DNA of 64,000 nucleotides from Halovenus carboxidivorans. Its GTDB lineage: Archaea > Halobacteriota > Halobacteria > Halobacteriales > Haloarculaceae. Of the stretch, positions 8,579-17,965 are shown piece after piece (positions within the stretch are counted from its first letter, which is position 1; the number at the start of each line of letters is the position of its first letter). The stretch is taken from assembly GCF_009831575.1 (NCBI RefSeq), contig NZ_WUUT01000001.1:705345-769344 (forward strand), given 5' to 3'. Position numbers and translations under genes: made by a program. The notes under the pieces are model-generated. The model was given only the letters and a program-made list of their open reading frames with translations. It searched no databases and had not been told where the DNA came from.

Positions 8579-8735
8579 GTGCAACGACGGGTAGGAGACG
8601 AACACTTGTCCGGCTTGTGGACTGGCCGACCCTTGCCGCTGGCAGAAGGAATATCAGTCGCTCCGCGCCCTCTCGCGCTCGGATCGACCCCCGGAACAGT
8701 GGCCTGTAAGAGGATCGGACCGGTATCGAGGGGTA

Positions 8736-9127
8736 GTGAGTTCTGACGACGACGAGACCCGGGTGGGCGAACGCGGCGTGAAACTCCCCGGCGGCCAGCG
8801 CCGGCGCATCGCCGTCGCTCGGGTCGTGCTCGCCGACCCCCCGATCCTGATCCTCGACGAGGCGACCAGCGCCGTCGACACCGAGACCGAACTCGCGATC
8901 CGGGAGTCCGGCGAACGGCTCGCGGCCGACCGGGCGACACTCCCTGTCGCTCACCGGCTGTCGACGATCAAAGACGCCGACGAGACTCTCGTCCTCGAAG
9001 ACCGGAGGTCGTCGAGCGCGGCGACCACGAAGCACTGCTCGACCAGGACGGCCGGTACGCCGCGTGGTCCGTGCGGGCCGGCGCGGTCGACTTCGAGCGT
9101 CGGGCGGAGGCGCTGGCCGAGGACTGA
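8736..9127 (+). pseudogene. Remnant of an ABC-transporter ATPase domain
   Basis: The fragment begins inside an ATP-binding cassette: [16 protein letters not shown] (signature motif, LPGGQ instead of LSGGQ), [11 protein letters not shown], Walker [12 protein letters not shown] and the H-loop VAHRLSTI. The Walker A half and any membrane domain are missing. About position 9002 the frame shifts: [20 protein letters not shown], the normal continuation, is read in another frame to the stop at 9125-9127. The original gene was probably an ABCB/exporter-type ATPase. A 5' truncation plus a frameshift indicates a dead fragment. Confidence 0.85.
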
Positions 9128-9165
9128 CGGAAGACTTACCCCGACCCTGCTGTTACCCACCGCCG

Positions 9166-10641
9166 ATGTCGACGGCTCGCTCCGGCGCGGTCCCCGACTG
9201 GCTCGGCGCCCGTCTCGGCGTCGATAGCCGGGCACTCGCGGCCTTTCGGGTCGCCCTGGGGCTGGTTCTGCTGGTCGACGTGTTCACCAGACTCCGTTCG
9301 TTCCGTGCGCTGTACACCGATGCGGGGGCGGTCCCGCGCTCTGTCGTCCTCACCGAGTACGGCGGGGCCTACGAACTCCTGCTCGCCGCTCCCGACCCCT
9401 GGCTCCCCCTGGCGGCTCTGTTCGTCACCACGTGCTGTGCGCTCGCGCTGATCGCCGGCCGTCGCGCGCGACTCGCCGCCGTCGGCGCGTTGCTCGGGCT
9501 GGTCGTCATCCAGATGCGCAACCCCTACGTCCTCAACGGCGGCGACGTGATCCTCCGGACGTTCGTCCTCTGGGCGGTGTTCCTGCCACTCGGGGAGCAC
9601 TCCCTCCGGGGGCCGGGCGAGCGCGTCGTCTCTATCGCGACCGCCGGGATCATCACACAGGTCGTCATCGTCTACGCGGTCAACGCCACGCACAAACTCG
9701 ACAGCGAAGCCTGGCGCTCCGGCGAGGCCGTCGCCGACGTGTTCGGGACCGCCCAGTTCACCTATCTGCTAGCGGACTGGCTGGCCGACCCGCTCATCGG
9801 ATCGGGAGTGCTGACGGCCGCCACCTACGCGTGGTTCGTCCTCCTTCTCGGTTCCCCGCTGCTCGTCCTCTCGACGGGGCGGGCGCGGACGGTGCTGGTC
9901 TCGCTGTTCGTCGCCTTCCACGTTGGCATGTTGCTCACGCTGTCGGTCGGTCACTTCCCGCTGATTTCGATCACCGGGCTGCTCGTGTTGTACCCCGCCG
10001 GCGCGTACGCGTGGGCGGCCCGAACTGCGGGGAAGATCCGGCGGCGCCTCGGTATCGATCCGCCGTCTCTCCCCGACGCGCTGTCGGCTGGAGCCGTTCC
10101 GGTCGATCTACCCGGCGGCCGCCTTCGCGCGGCCCTCCCCGCCCCGGTTCGCCGCCGCGGCCGACAGCTGTTTTTCGTCGGAGTGCCCGCACTGATTATC
10201 TTCGTCAGCCTCCTCTCGGCCGTGAGCGCGGCCGGGCTGGTCGACACTCCGGAGACGGCCGACAGCGCCATCGAAACGTCCGATCTCGGACAGGACTGGC
10301 GGATGTTCGCCCCCGATCCGCCGGAGCGGTCCTGGTGGCTCGCCACGCCGGCCACACGGCCTGACGGACGCTCTGTCGACGCCTTCCACGACGAACCGCT
10401 CGCTCGCGACTCCCCGAAGCAGGCCGAACGGATGCCCGGATTCCGCTGGCGGAAGCTCTACCAGAAACTCATCTTCCAGAATGTCACCGCTCACCGCACC
10501 GAGTACGCACGGTATCTCTGTGAAACTCGGAACGTAGAGCAGGTCACACTCTACTACGGCTACCACTCCAGCGAGCCGGGCCGTATCGAGGCCGGCGGTG
10601 AGATCCTTCTCAGCCACACCTGCTCCCGCACGGACGGTTAG
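9166..10641 (+). CDS. HTTM-domain membrane protein
   Basis: 491 residues from ATG 9166; the longer open frame upstream belongs to the ABC remnant. The N-terminal half has about six to eight hydrophobic helices with the pattern of HTTM (horizontally transferred transmembrane) proteins related to vitamin K-dependent gamma-carboxylase: [17 protein letters not shown] at the start and [21 protein letters not shown] in the middle. A soluble C-terminal domain from about residue 370 contains [10 protein letters not shown], common in this family. The enzymatic activity is unknown. It ends convergently with the RNB nuclease gene, overlapping by 4 bp. Confidence 0.85.
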   Translation: MSTARSGAVPDWLGARLGVDSRALAAFRVALGLVLLVDVFTRLRSFRALYTDAGAVPRSVVLTEYGGAYELLLAAPDPWLPLAALFVTTCCALALIAGRRARLAAVGALLGLVVIQMRNPYVLNGGDVILRTFVLWAVFLPLGEHSLRGPGERVVSIATAGIITQVVIVYAVNATHKLDSEAWRSGEAVADVFGTAQFTYLLADWLADPLIGSGVLTAATYAWFVLLLGSPLLVLSTGRARTVLVSLFVAFHVGMLLTLSVGHFPLISITGLLVLYPAGAYAWAARTAGKIRRRLGIDPPSLPDALSAGAVPVDLPGGRLRAALPAPVRRRGRQLFFVGVPALIIFVSLLSAVSAAGLVDTPETADSAIETSDLGQDWRMFAPDPPERSWWLATPATRPDGRSVDAFHDEPLARDSPKQAERMPGFRWRKLYQKLIFQNVTAHRTEYARYLCETRNVEQVTLYYGYHSSEPGRIEAGGEILLSHTCSRTDG

Positions 10642-11945
10642 TCCTCGACGACTTCGAGTCCGCGGTTGTTGACGGCGCTGGGGTCCAGTCCGACCTCTTC
10701 GAGGAAGTCCTTGTACTCCCGTTCGCACTGTTCGGCGTCCTGCTGGCGCTCGGAGGCGTGATCGCAGAGTTGGACCAGATCCTCGGGCACGTCGTTGGTG
10801 TGGACGATCCAGTGGTTGACGAGATCGGAGAGCCGCCGGATCGGGGAGGTGAAGTGGCCGTAGATCTCGAAGTTCAGCGCGTGGTGGCCGCCGAAGGGGT
10901 CGTTCATGTACTTCGCGCGGGGCATCACCTTCATCACCGCCCACTGGATCTTGTCCAGTTGGCGCTGTGGGGCCTCCTCCAGGGTCGCGTTGACGGCCTT
11001 CCGCGGGTCGTCCCAGGCCTCGCCCGGCACGCTCACGCCGTCGAGTTCCTGGATCTCCCGGAGGGCGTCGTTCCACTCGTCGGGGCTCGGTTGCGGGTGG
11101 ACGCGGTACATCGCCTCGACGCCGCGGTCCCACATCAGTTCGTGGGTGACCGCCTTGTTCGCCTTCAGCATGCACTCCTCGATGATAGTGTGTGCACGGT
11201 CGCGGCGGGGGTTGAGCACGAGCGAGCCGTCCTCCTTGCGGAGTTCGTGCATCCGGTCGGCGAGTTCCCAGACCAGTTCGGTCTTCTCGGCCAGGTCGAT
11301 GTCCGCGTCTTCGAGGAACTCGTCGGCCGCGTCGGGGTCGTCGAGAATGTCCTCACACTGCGTGTAGGTCAGGCGGGCGTCGCTGCGGATGACCGACTTG
11401 TAGATCTCGATGGTCTCGTAGCCCAGCGTCTCCTTGTCGAGGTGCATCTCGACGGTGTGCGCGAGGCGGTCCTCGTGGGGGACCAGCGAACAGACGGTCT
11501 CGGCCAGCACCGGCGGGAGCATGTGGACGGTGTGGGCGGGCAGATAGACGGTGTTCGCGCGGCGCCGGGCCTCGTCCCACATCTCGGTGTCCGGGGTCAC
11601 GTAGTGGGTCACGTCGGCGATGTGGACCCACAGGACGTACTCGTCGTCGCGCTCCTCGACGGAGATCGCGTCGTCGAAGTCCTGCGCGTCGATGGGGTCG
11701 GTCGTCCACGTCGTCAACTCGCGCAGATCCTCCCGGTCACCGATCTCTTCCCGAATCTCCGCCTGCACGTCTTCCGTCCGGGCCTCGGCTTCTTCGATCA
11801 CCTCGGGCGGAAACTCGTAGGGCATCTCGAACTTCTCGAACAACTCCTCGCGCTTGTTCTCCAGGTGGCGGGCCATCTCCTCGTCGATTTCGACGGGGCC
11901 TTGGCCCTCGGCGGTCCCGGCTTCGGCCTGCTCTGAGTCACTCAT
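10638..11945 (-). CDS. RNB-domain exoribonuclease (RNase II/R family)
   Basis: 435 residues from ATG 11945. The RNB catalytic centre is visible as TTDPIDAQDFDDAISVE, with the Asp cluster that binds two magnesium ions, and HIADVTHYV follows. The C-terminal conserved HFTSPIRRLSDLVNHW is present. The protein is shorter than bacterial RNase R: it lacks recognisable N-terminal cold-shock domains and a C-terminal S1 domain, as is usual in haloarchaea, where an RNase R-like enzyme trims and degrades RNA 3' to 5'. A coiled-coil protein gene lies 55 bp upstream on the same strand. Confidence 0.92.
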   Translation of the reverse strand: MSDSEQAEAGTAEGQGPVEIDEEMARHLENKREELFEKFEMPYEFPPEVIEEAEARTEDVQAEIREEIGDREDLRELTTWTTDPIDAQDFDDAISVEERDDEYVLWVHIADVTHYVTPDTEMWDEARRRANTVYLPAHTVHMLPPVLAETVCSLVPHEDRLAHTVEMHLDKETLGYETIEIYKSVIRSDARLTYTQCEDILDDPDAADEFLEDADIDLAEKTELVWELADRMHELRKEDGSLVLNPRRDRAHTIIEECMLKANKAVTHELMWDRGVEAMYRVHPQPSPDEWNDALREIQELDGVSVPGEAWDDPRKAVNATLEEAPQRQLDKIQWAVMKVMPRAKYMNDPFGGHHALNFEIYGHFTSPIRRLSDLVNHWIVHTNDVPEDLVQLCDHASERQQDAEQCEREYKDFLEEVGLDPSAVNNRGLEVVED

Positions 11946-12000
11946 ACCCCCGGCTACGGCCGACCGGTAATTAGAGGTGTCGCCGCCGCGACGACCGCCC

Positions 12001-12333
12001 TCAGTTCTCGTCGGAGCGGCCGAACAGGAGGCTGCCAAGCCGAAAGCGGTCCTCTGCGGTCTCCGCTCGATCGGCTTCGGAGTCGGCGGCTCTGCGTGCG
12101 AGGATCCGCTCGTAGTTCTCGACGATCTGCTGGCGGTTGCGCTCTTTCTGTTCGAGTCGGCGTTCGAGGGCGGCGATCTCCAGTTTGAGCATTCGGTTTT
12201 CGGCTTCGAGGGCGTTGACGGTCGCCGACAGACGGTCGCGGTCGGCCCGGAGGCGCTCGAGTTCGCCGTCGGGGACCAGATGGACCGGCTCGGTCTCTGA
12301 CTCGTCCCGGCTCCGGTCGGAAGGGTCGGACAT
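12001..12333 (-). CDS. Short coiled-coil protein, unknown function
   Basis: 110 residues. An acidic N-terminus is followed by a long heptad-rich helix (about residues 22-78: ELERLRADRDRLSATVNALE and onward), a clear coiled coil, and an acidic tail ending in FRLGSLLFGRSDEN. No enzyme motif is present. It lies directly upstream of the RNB nuclease gene on the same strand, so an RNA-degradation accessory role is possible but unproven. Confidence 0.7.
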   Translation of the reverse strand: MSDPSDRSRDESETEPVHLVPDGELERLRADRDRLSATVNALEAENRMLKLEIAALERRLEQKERNRQQIVENYERILARRAADSEADRAETAEDRFRLGSLLFGRSDEN

Positions 12334-12423
12334 ACGCGTCTGCTCGAATACGTGATCCCGACTGAAAAGTAACCGTCAGTCGACTGTCAGACGTGCCGCG
12401 GGCCGGCGGTTCAGCGACTCCAG

Positions 12424-13659
12424 TCAGCACCACCGTTCGTACTGGTACGCGCGGGCCGGGTTGTGCGACTGCGGCGCCCGGTCGGTGTCGTCGTAGCGCT
12501 CGCGGTGTTGCTCGTAGCCGATGCTCAGGTCCCCCTCGGGGTCGAACTCGCGGGGGAGCGTCTCCTCGGCCTTGCGCCTGTTCCAGCCCGCGAGTTTCCG
12601 GAGCGCGGTGTCGTCGCCCAGATCCTCGATTTCGAGTTCGGACGCGGCGGCATCGAGCGCGTCGGCCCCTCGCTCGCCGCGGACGACGAAGGTCGTCGCG
12701 TCGTCCGGGCTGGCGACGTTGCCAGCGGCAATATCGGCCGCTCGGCCGGTGAAATCCGCACACTCCTCACAGCCGGGCAGTCCGGCCGCGTCGAACGCCT
12801 CGACGTCCGTTTCGAGCAGCGTCTCCGACTCGCCGTAGGCGAACAGTTTTCCGTCGGCCACGTCGAGGTGATCGACCGCCTCGGGTTCGACCCCGTGTTC
12901 GACCAGAAGCGAGGTCAGCCGGTCGTACTCGAAACTGCGGGTGCAGAACAGCGCGACCGTCAGCGCGATCTCGCTGCCCTCGCCCGGTCGCCCGAACGAC
13001 TCCAACGCTTTCGCGCCCTGGATCACACACGGCGTGCCGACCAGCGCCAGATCCGGATCGTCGAGGTCGGATTCACCGACCACGCGGTCGATCTCGCCGA
13101 GTTGCATCGTCTGGTTGAAGATCGACCCGCCGCTTTCGAGCAACTCCTCGCGGCTGGTCGCGAGCATCGCCTCGCCGCGCAGCGGTTCGTCCTCGCGCTC
13201 GCGAGCGACGACGGCACCGTCGATCTCGCCGGCCTCGAGCAGGCCCGCGAGCAGCGCCGTCACCGCGCCGCCGTCCTGTCCGGCCTCCCGTGCGGAGTCG
13301 TCGTCGGCCCGGACGGCGTAGGCGCTGGTCGATCCCTCGCGGTTCGCTTCGGTCTCCTCGATGACCCGCTCGTACCGGAGGCCGCTGCGGGGGCAGAAAT
13401 CCCAACAGCGCGAACAGCCGGTACACATCTTCACGAGCGTCGGTTTACCGTCAATCTCGTCGATCCCGATGGAGTCGGAGGGACAGGCCGCCGCACAACT
13501 CCCACACTGGATACAGCGGTCGGCCTCGATGACGGCCTCGTCGAGGTCACGGAACCGGATCTTTCCCGGCGGGGTGTTCGTGTCTTTGTGCTCTCGGGGA
13601 TCGTCTCCCACCCCGGGCGAGCGGGGCAGGTGGTCAGTTCGGTTCTCTCCTTTCGACAT
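12424..13659 (-). CDS. FrhB/FdhB-like F420 hydrogenase beta-subunit family iron-sulfur flavoprotein
   Basis: 411 residues. The N-terminal 90 residues hold two [4Fe-4S] ferredoxin motifs: Cys49/52/55/59 (CIQCGSCAAACP) and Cys79/82/85/89 (CTGCSRCWDFCP). The remainder matches the FrhB/FdhB N and C domains: QDGGAVTALLAGLLEAGEIDGAVV and ALVGTPCVIQGAKAL are characteristic. Proteins of this family bind FAD and exchange electrons between F420H2 and ferredoxin-type clusters. The start codon shares one base with the stop of the upstream siroheme reductase (TGATG), so coupling is tight. I infer that it delivers electrons, probably from F420H2, to that reductase, a two-gene counterpart of the fused F420-dependent sulfite reductase of methanogens. 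Confidence 0.9.
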   Translation of the reverse strand: MSKGENRTDHLPRSPGVGDDPREHKDTNTPPGKIRFRDLDEAVIEADRCIQCGSCAAACPSDSIGIDEIDGKPTLVKMCTGCSRCWDFCPRSGLRYERVIEETEANREGSTSAYAVRADDDSAREAGQDGGAVTALLAGLLEAGEIDGAVVAREREDEPLRGEAMLATSREELLESGGSIFNQTMQLGEIDRVVGESDLDDPDLALVGTPCVIQGAKALESFGRPGEGSEIALTVALFCTRSFEYDRLTSLLVEHGVEPEAVDHLDVADGKLFAYGESETLLETDVEAFDAAGLPGCEECADFTGRAADIAAGNVASPDDATTFVVRGERGADALDAAASELEIEDLGDDTALRKLAGWNRRKAEETLPREFDPEGDLSIGYEQHRERYDDTDRAPQSHNPARAYQYERWC

Positions 13660-16046
13660 CAGTCATCGGCCTCCGTTGGTGTCGCAGTCGATTCGGCCCG
13701 GTCGGTCACGAGATCGAACAGCCGTTCCCGGGGTGTCTGTTCGACCCAGACGCTGAACGGTTCGTCCTCGGTGTCCGCCGCGTAGGCGTCGAGTACCCGC
13801 CGGACCGCGTCCGGCAGGTCGGCGGTCGGGTGGCTACCGACGATCCAGTCGATGAACCGTTCCCGGCCCAGATCACCGCCGAGTCCGACATCGACCGCCG
13901 GTTCGCTGCCCTCGATGGTGCGGCGATCCTCGCCGCGCAGGCCGATGTCGGCGATCTGCGGCTGCGCACAGGAGGCCGAACAGCCGGAGAGATGCATCCG
14001 GATCGCGTCCGGGTCGGCGGGACCGTCGTACTCCTGTTCGTACCACTCGTCGAGTTCGCGGGCCCACCGCACCGCCCGGTTTTTCGTGTTGATGATGCCG
14101 TAGGTGCAGTACTCCTTGCCGGTGCAGGCCAGCACGCCGCGCGTGAACGGACCGGGGTCGGGGCTGTACCGCTTGACGACGGGATCCTCGCGCAACTGCT
14201 CGACCTCGTCGGGAGCGACGCCCGGCAGCACGGCGTTCTGGTTGAGCGTGACCCGCACCTCGCCGTTGCCGTACTGCTCCGCGAGGTCAGCGAGACGCGC
14301 GAACTCCGCGCCGCCCATCCGGCCGACCGGGACGTTCAGCCCCACGTAGCGGTTGCCGTCGGCCTGCTCGTGGACGCCGACGTGGTCGCCGCGGTAGCGC
14401 TCGGTGAGTCCCTCGCCGGCCGACTCGAACTCGAAGGACGCCCGGGCCTCGATCTCCTCGCGGACGGTCTCGACGCCCATCTCCGCGACCAGGAACCGCA
14501 GGCGGTTGACCGCCGTGTCGAGGTAGCTCCCGTGATCGATGAAGAAGTCCGCGGCGGCCTCGACCAGATCGACGACCTGGTCGGGTTCGACGAACAGATC
14601 GAGGTCCCGAGCGATCCGCGGTCCGTCCGAGAGCCCGCCACCGATCTTGGCGTTGAACCCGACCCGACCGTCCTTCCGGGCGGGGAGCAGACCGAGGTCG
14701 TTGATCTCCGCCCGGGCACAGTTCTCGTGACAGCCGGTGACGGAGACTTTGAACTTCCGCGGGAGGTTCGCGTAGTGCTCGTCCCCGAGGAACCGTTCGG
14801 TCACCCTGTCGGCGACCGACTGCGCGTCGAGTTCCTCCTCGGGATCAAGTCCCGAGACGGGACAGGCGACGACGTTGCGGACGGAGTTGCCACAGGCCTG
14901 CATCGTCGTCAGTCCGACCTCGTCGTACCTGTCCCAGATCTCCGGCACGTCCTCCAGTTCGATCCAGTGCATCTGGATGTCCTGGCGGTCGGTGATGTCG
15001 AGATACGCGTCGCCGAACTCGGCGTTCTGCTCTGCTCCGCCGTACTCCTCGGGGGCGGTCGCGAACTCGTCGGCGACTTCCCCGATCACGCGGGCCTGCT
15101 CGGCGGTCAGGTTCCCGCCGGGCACCTTCGTCCGGAGCATGAAGTAGCCGCGCTGTTTCTGGTGGTAGAGCCCGATGAGTTTCAGGCGGTCGAGCACGCC
15201 GTCGCCGTGGGCGTCGACCAGCGCCTCGAACCCCTCGTCGGCGTACTCCCGGACCTGCTGTTCGAGCCCCTCGGGACTCCAGTCGTCGGACTCCTCGCGG
15301 ATCCAGTCGGTGAGACTTCCCTCGTAGGCATAGACCGATTCGTACCCCAACTCGGAGAGGACGGCGTAGGTGTGGCTCAGCCGACGGGCCGTGTTACAGT
15401 ACAGCACGATTTCGCGGTCCGCGTCCAGGCCGCGGTCGGCGAGCATCCGTCGGATCTCCTCGCGGTCTTTGAGCGAGCCGTCGGCGACCAGATCCTCCCA
15501 GCCGAGCTGGACCGCGCCGGGAATGTGGGCGGAGTCGTACTCCGCGGCCGAGCGGGTGTCCACGAGCACCGTCTCGTCCTCGTCCACCGCGGTCTCGACG
15601 CGCTCGCGGCCGACGACGGGCGATCCGGGCTCGTCGGCGTCGTAGCTCGCGGCTTCGTCTCCCTCGACCGGTCCGGTCTCGGTCTCGTAGCTGTCGCTCC
15701 AGTCGTCGTAGCCGCCGTCGAGCAGGTACAACTCGCCCTCGTGGCCGAGGGCCGCGGCGGTCAGCAACAGACGGGCGGCGTAGACGCCCGGCCCGTCGTC
15801 GTAGGCGACTATCGGCGTCTCCTCGTCGATACCCGCCTCGGCGCACAGTCCGGCGAATTCCGCCGGAGTCGGGAGGTGACCCGCCGTCCCGCTCGTCGGG
15901 TCCCTGATCGCCTCGTACGGGACGTTCACCGCGCCCGGAACGTGTCCGACGGACTCGTAGCTGTTCTCGTCGCGAACGTCGACGACCGCTACCTCGTCGC
16001 GGTGGTCGTCGAGCCACGCCGGACCGACGACCGACACGTCACTCAT
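13659..16046 (-). CDS. Rhodanese-rhodanese-siroheme sulfite/nitrite reductase fusion
   Basis: 795 residues in three parts. Residues about 5-125 are a rhodanese domain with Asp83 where the active cysteine should be, so inactive. Residues about 140-255 are a second rhodanese with active-site Cys217 (YCNTARRLSHTY). Together they look like a complete two-domain thiosulfate sulfurtransferase. Residues about 270-795 are a nitrite/sulfite reductase with duplicated ferredoxin-like and catalytic halves: YFMLRTKVPGGNLT, GNSVRNVVACPV, VTGCHENCARAEI, and the siroheme-[4Fe-4S] ligands Cys641-x5-Cys647 and Cys689-x3-Cys693. Siroheme reductases carry out six-electron reduction of sulfite to sulfide or nitrite to ammonia. 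The fused sulfurtransferase favours sulfite released from thiosulfate (inference). It is the first gene of a two-gene operon with the FrhB-like protein. Confidence 0.92.
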   Translation of the reverse strand: MSDVSVVGPAWLDDHRDEVAVVDVRDENSYESVGHVPGAVNVPYEAIRDPTSGTAGHLPTPAEFAGLCAEAGIDEETPIVAYDDGPGVYAARLLLTAAALGHEGELYLLDGGYDDWSDSYETETGPVEGDEAASYDADEPGSPVVGRERVETAVDEDETVLVDTRSAAEYDSAHIPGAVQLGWEDLVADGSLKDREEIRRMLADRGLDADREIVLYCNTARRLSHTYAVLSELGYESVYAYEGSLTDWIREESDDWSPEGLEQQVREYADEGFEALVDAHGDGVLDRLKLIGLYHQKQRGYFMLRTKVPGGNLTAEQARVIGEVADEFATAPEEYGGAEQNAEFGDAYLDITDRQDIQMHWIELEDVPEIWDRYDEVGLTTMQACGNSVRNVVACPVSGLDPEEELDAQSVADRVTERFLGDEHYANLPRKFKVSVTGCHENCARAEINDLGLLPARKDGRVGFNAKIGGGLSDGPRIARDLDLFVEPDQVVDLVEAAADFFIDHGSYLDTAVNRLRFLVAEMGVETVREEIEARASFEFESAGEGLTERYRGDHVGVHEQADGNRYVGLNVPVGRMGGAEFARLADLAEQYGNGEVRVTLNQNAVLPGVAPDEVEQLREDPVVKRYSPDPGPFTRGVLACTGKEYCTYGIINTKNRAVRWARELDEWYEQEYDGPADPDAIRMHLSGCSASCAQPQIADIGLRGEDRRTIEGSEPAVDVGLGGDLGRERFIDWIVGSHPTADLPDAVRRVLDAYAADTEDEPFSVWVEQTPRERLFDLVTDRAESTATPTEADD

Positions 16047-16393
16047 CCGTGCTCACCGGCCGGCCCGCTGTTGGCTCGACCTGTCTCTCGGTATCCGTAC
16101 ATTAACAGAGGCTATGCGATCACACTACTTTCGCCCTCGCTATCGGGTAAATTCGGCCCCGGATCCGAAACAAAGGCAGGTACTGACCGCCGTTATTGAC
16201 AGAATTTGTACCCGTTATATGACCGCCGTTCTTCACCGTCGCTCGGAAAACCGCACGCCGTCTCGGTATCAGATCCCCGATGTATTCCTGATCGTCGCTC
16301 CTCGAAAAAGGATAATTTTGCCGGATAACTGCGGCCGGTGAGGGCCGTCGGATCGCCTCGATAACAACGGTTACTCGAAAACCCGGTCCCGGA
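16047..16393. other. Intergenic region with an 11-bp direct repeat
   Basis: 347 bp without a supportable gene, between the end of the LeuA/CimA gene and the start of the siroheme reductase gene; both are on the minus strand, so this is the reductase promoter region. It is more AT-rich than its surroundings. The 11-mer tgaccgccgtt occurs twice in the same orientation, at 16184-16194 and 16220-16230, 36 bp apart. TATA-like stretches on the minus strand lie near 16145-16155 (gaatttacc) and 16214-16222 (catataacg). The repeats are candidate regulator sites. Confidence 0.5.
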
Positions 16394-17929
16394 TCAGTCG
16401 TCGGCGATGACTCGGTCGCTGCGTTCGATGAGCCGATCCATCGCCTCGACCATCGCGGTCACCGAAGCGCCGGTGATGTCCGAGTCGCTTTTCGAGACTG
16501 CAACCGTGTCGTCGCCGCGAGACATCTCCACCTCGACGGTGACGATGGCGTCGGTGCCGCCGGTGATCGCATCGACGTGATACGACTCCAGGGCGGCGTC
16601 GATCTCGTGAGAGAGCGCCTCGACGGCCGCGTTCATCGCGGCGTCGACCGGTCCGGATCCGGTCGCGGCGTTCTCTCGCGTCTCGCCGTCGACGTCGAGT
16701 CGGATGCTCGCGGTCGGCGGGCTGACCCCGCTGACGGCCGTGAGATCGAGTAGTTCGACGCGCTGTTCGCGGTCGCTGCCGCTGACCTCCTCGGCGATTC
16801 GCAGCAGGTCGGCGTCGGTGACGCGCTTGCCCCGGTCGCCGATCTTCTTGACCCGGGAGACGATCTCACCGAGTTGGTCGTCGGTGACCTCCATGTCGTG
16901 CTCGTCCAGCGCCGCCTCCACGCCAGCCCGGCCGGCGTGTTTGCCGAGTGCGAGCCGCCGTTTCCGACCCACCTTCTCGGGCGGGTACGGCTCGTACATG
17001 GCGTCGTCTTTGAGCGTGCCGTCGGTGTGAATGCCCGACTCGTGGGTGAAGGCGTTCTGTCCGACGACAGCCTTGTTCGGCGCCAGCGGAATGCCCGTCT
17101 TGTTTGCCACCAACTGGGCGAGTTCGTACACCGCTTCGAGGTTCATCGTCTCGACGCCGTAGCCGTGGTCGAGCGCGATGGCGACCTCTTCGAGGGCGAC
17201 GTTGCCCGCCCGTTCACCGATGCCGTTGACGGTGCCGTGGACGAGGTCCGCACCCGCCGCAATCGAGACCAGGGCGTTCGTCACCGCGAGTCCCAGGTCG
17301 TCGTGGGTGTGGGTGCTCGTCGGCCCCAGGTCGGACAGCGTCGAGACGACTTCGAGCGTCCGGTCCGGGGTCGCGTGGCCGACGGTGTCGGCGTAGCAGA
17401 CCCGGTCCGCACCGGCCGCAAGCGCCGCGGCCATCAGCTCTTCGAGGTACTCGAGGTCGGCCCGGGAGCCGTCCTCGCCGATGACCTCGACCCAGAGGCC
17501 GTGGTCTTTCGCGTACTCGACGAGGTCGGCAGTCGTCGCCACGTTCTCCTCGGGCGTGGTCCCGACTTTCTCCGTGACGTGTTTGTCACTCGCCGGTACG
17601 ACGAGGTTGATCCCGTCGACGTCACAGTCCATCGCCAGATCGATATCGTTCTGGATGCCGCGACAGAAACTCGTCACCGTCGCGTCCAGATCCAGATCGG
17701 TGACGCGCTGGATCGTCTCGCGTTCGCCCGCCCCTGTGCAGGCGCTACCAGCCTCTATTACATCGATTGCCGCATCGTCGAGCTTGCGAGCGATACGTGC
17801 TTTCTCGTCCGGGGTGAGCGAGATACCAGGGGCTTGTTCGCCATCCCGGAGCGTCGTATCGAGGAACTGTACGTCGGAAGCGTCGGAGAGTGAGTTAGTT
17901 TCGGGGTGGCCCCCGAATAAATCGATCAC
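16394..17929 (-). CDS. 2-isopropylmalate / (R)-citramalate synthase family protein
   Basis: 511 residues, starting with GTG at 17929; no other in-frame start precedes the conserved VQFLDTTLRDGEQAPG. The enzyme condenses acetyl-CoA with 2-oxoisovalerate (LeuA) or pyruvate (CimA), the entry step to leucine or to isoleucine via citramalate. The HMGL-like barrel with catalytic Arg in LRDGEQ, the metal-binding HTHDDLG and NGIGERAGN are visible. The C-terminal LeuA dimer/regulatory domain begins about residue 385. The substrate cannot be decided from sequence alone; haloarchaea carry both paralogues. It is a single gene, with an AT-rich upstream region containing a palindrome. Confidence 0.88.
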   Translation of the reverse strand: MIDLFGGHPETNSLSDASDVQFLDTTLRDGEQAPGISLTPDEKARIARKLDDAAIDVIEAGSACTGAGERETIQRVTDLDLDATVTSFCRGIQNDIDLAMDCDVDGINLVVPASDKHVTEKVGTTPEENVATTADLVEYAKDHGLWVEVIGEDGSRADLEYLEELMAAALAAGADRVCYADTVGHATPDRTLEVVSTLSDLGPTSTHTHDDLGLAVTNALVSIAAGADLVHGTVNGIGERAGNVALEEVAIALDHGYGVETMNLEAVYELAQLVANKTGIPLAPNKAVVGQNAFTHESGIHTDGTLKDDAMYEPYPPEKVGRKRRLALGKHAGRAGVEAALDEHDMEVTDDQLGEIVSRVKKIGDRGKRVTDADLLRIAEEVSGSDREQRVELLDLTAVSGVSPPTASIRLDVDGETRENAATGSGPVDAAMNAAVEALSHEIDAALESYHVDAITGGTDAIVTVEVEMSRGDDTVAVSKSDSDITGASVTAMVEAMDRLIERSDRVIADD

Positions 17930-17965
17930 GGGTCATGTTACCCTACTCGTGTCTCCTGACGTCCT

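Noticed and set aside
13830-16199. 789-codon open frame antisense to the rhodanese-siroheme fusion
   Set aside because: It mirrors a real gene and has no motif or plausible start; it is a shadow of high GC content.
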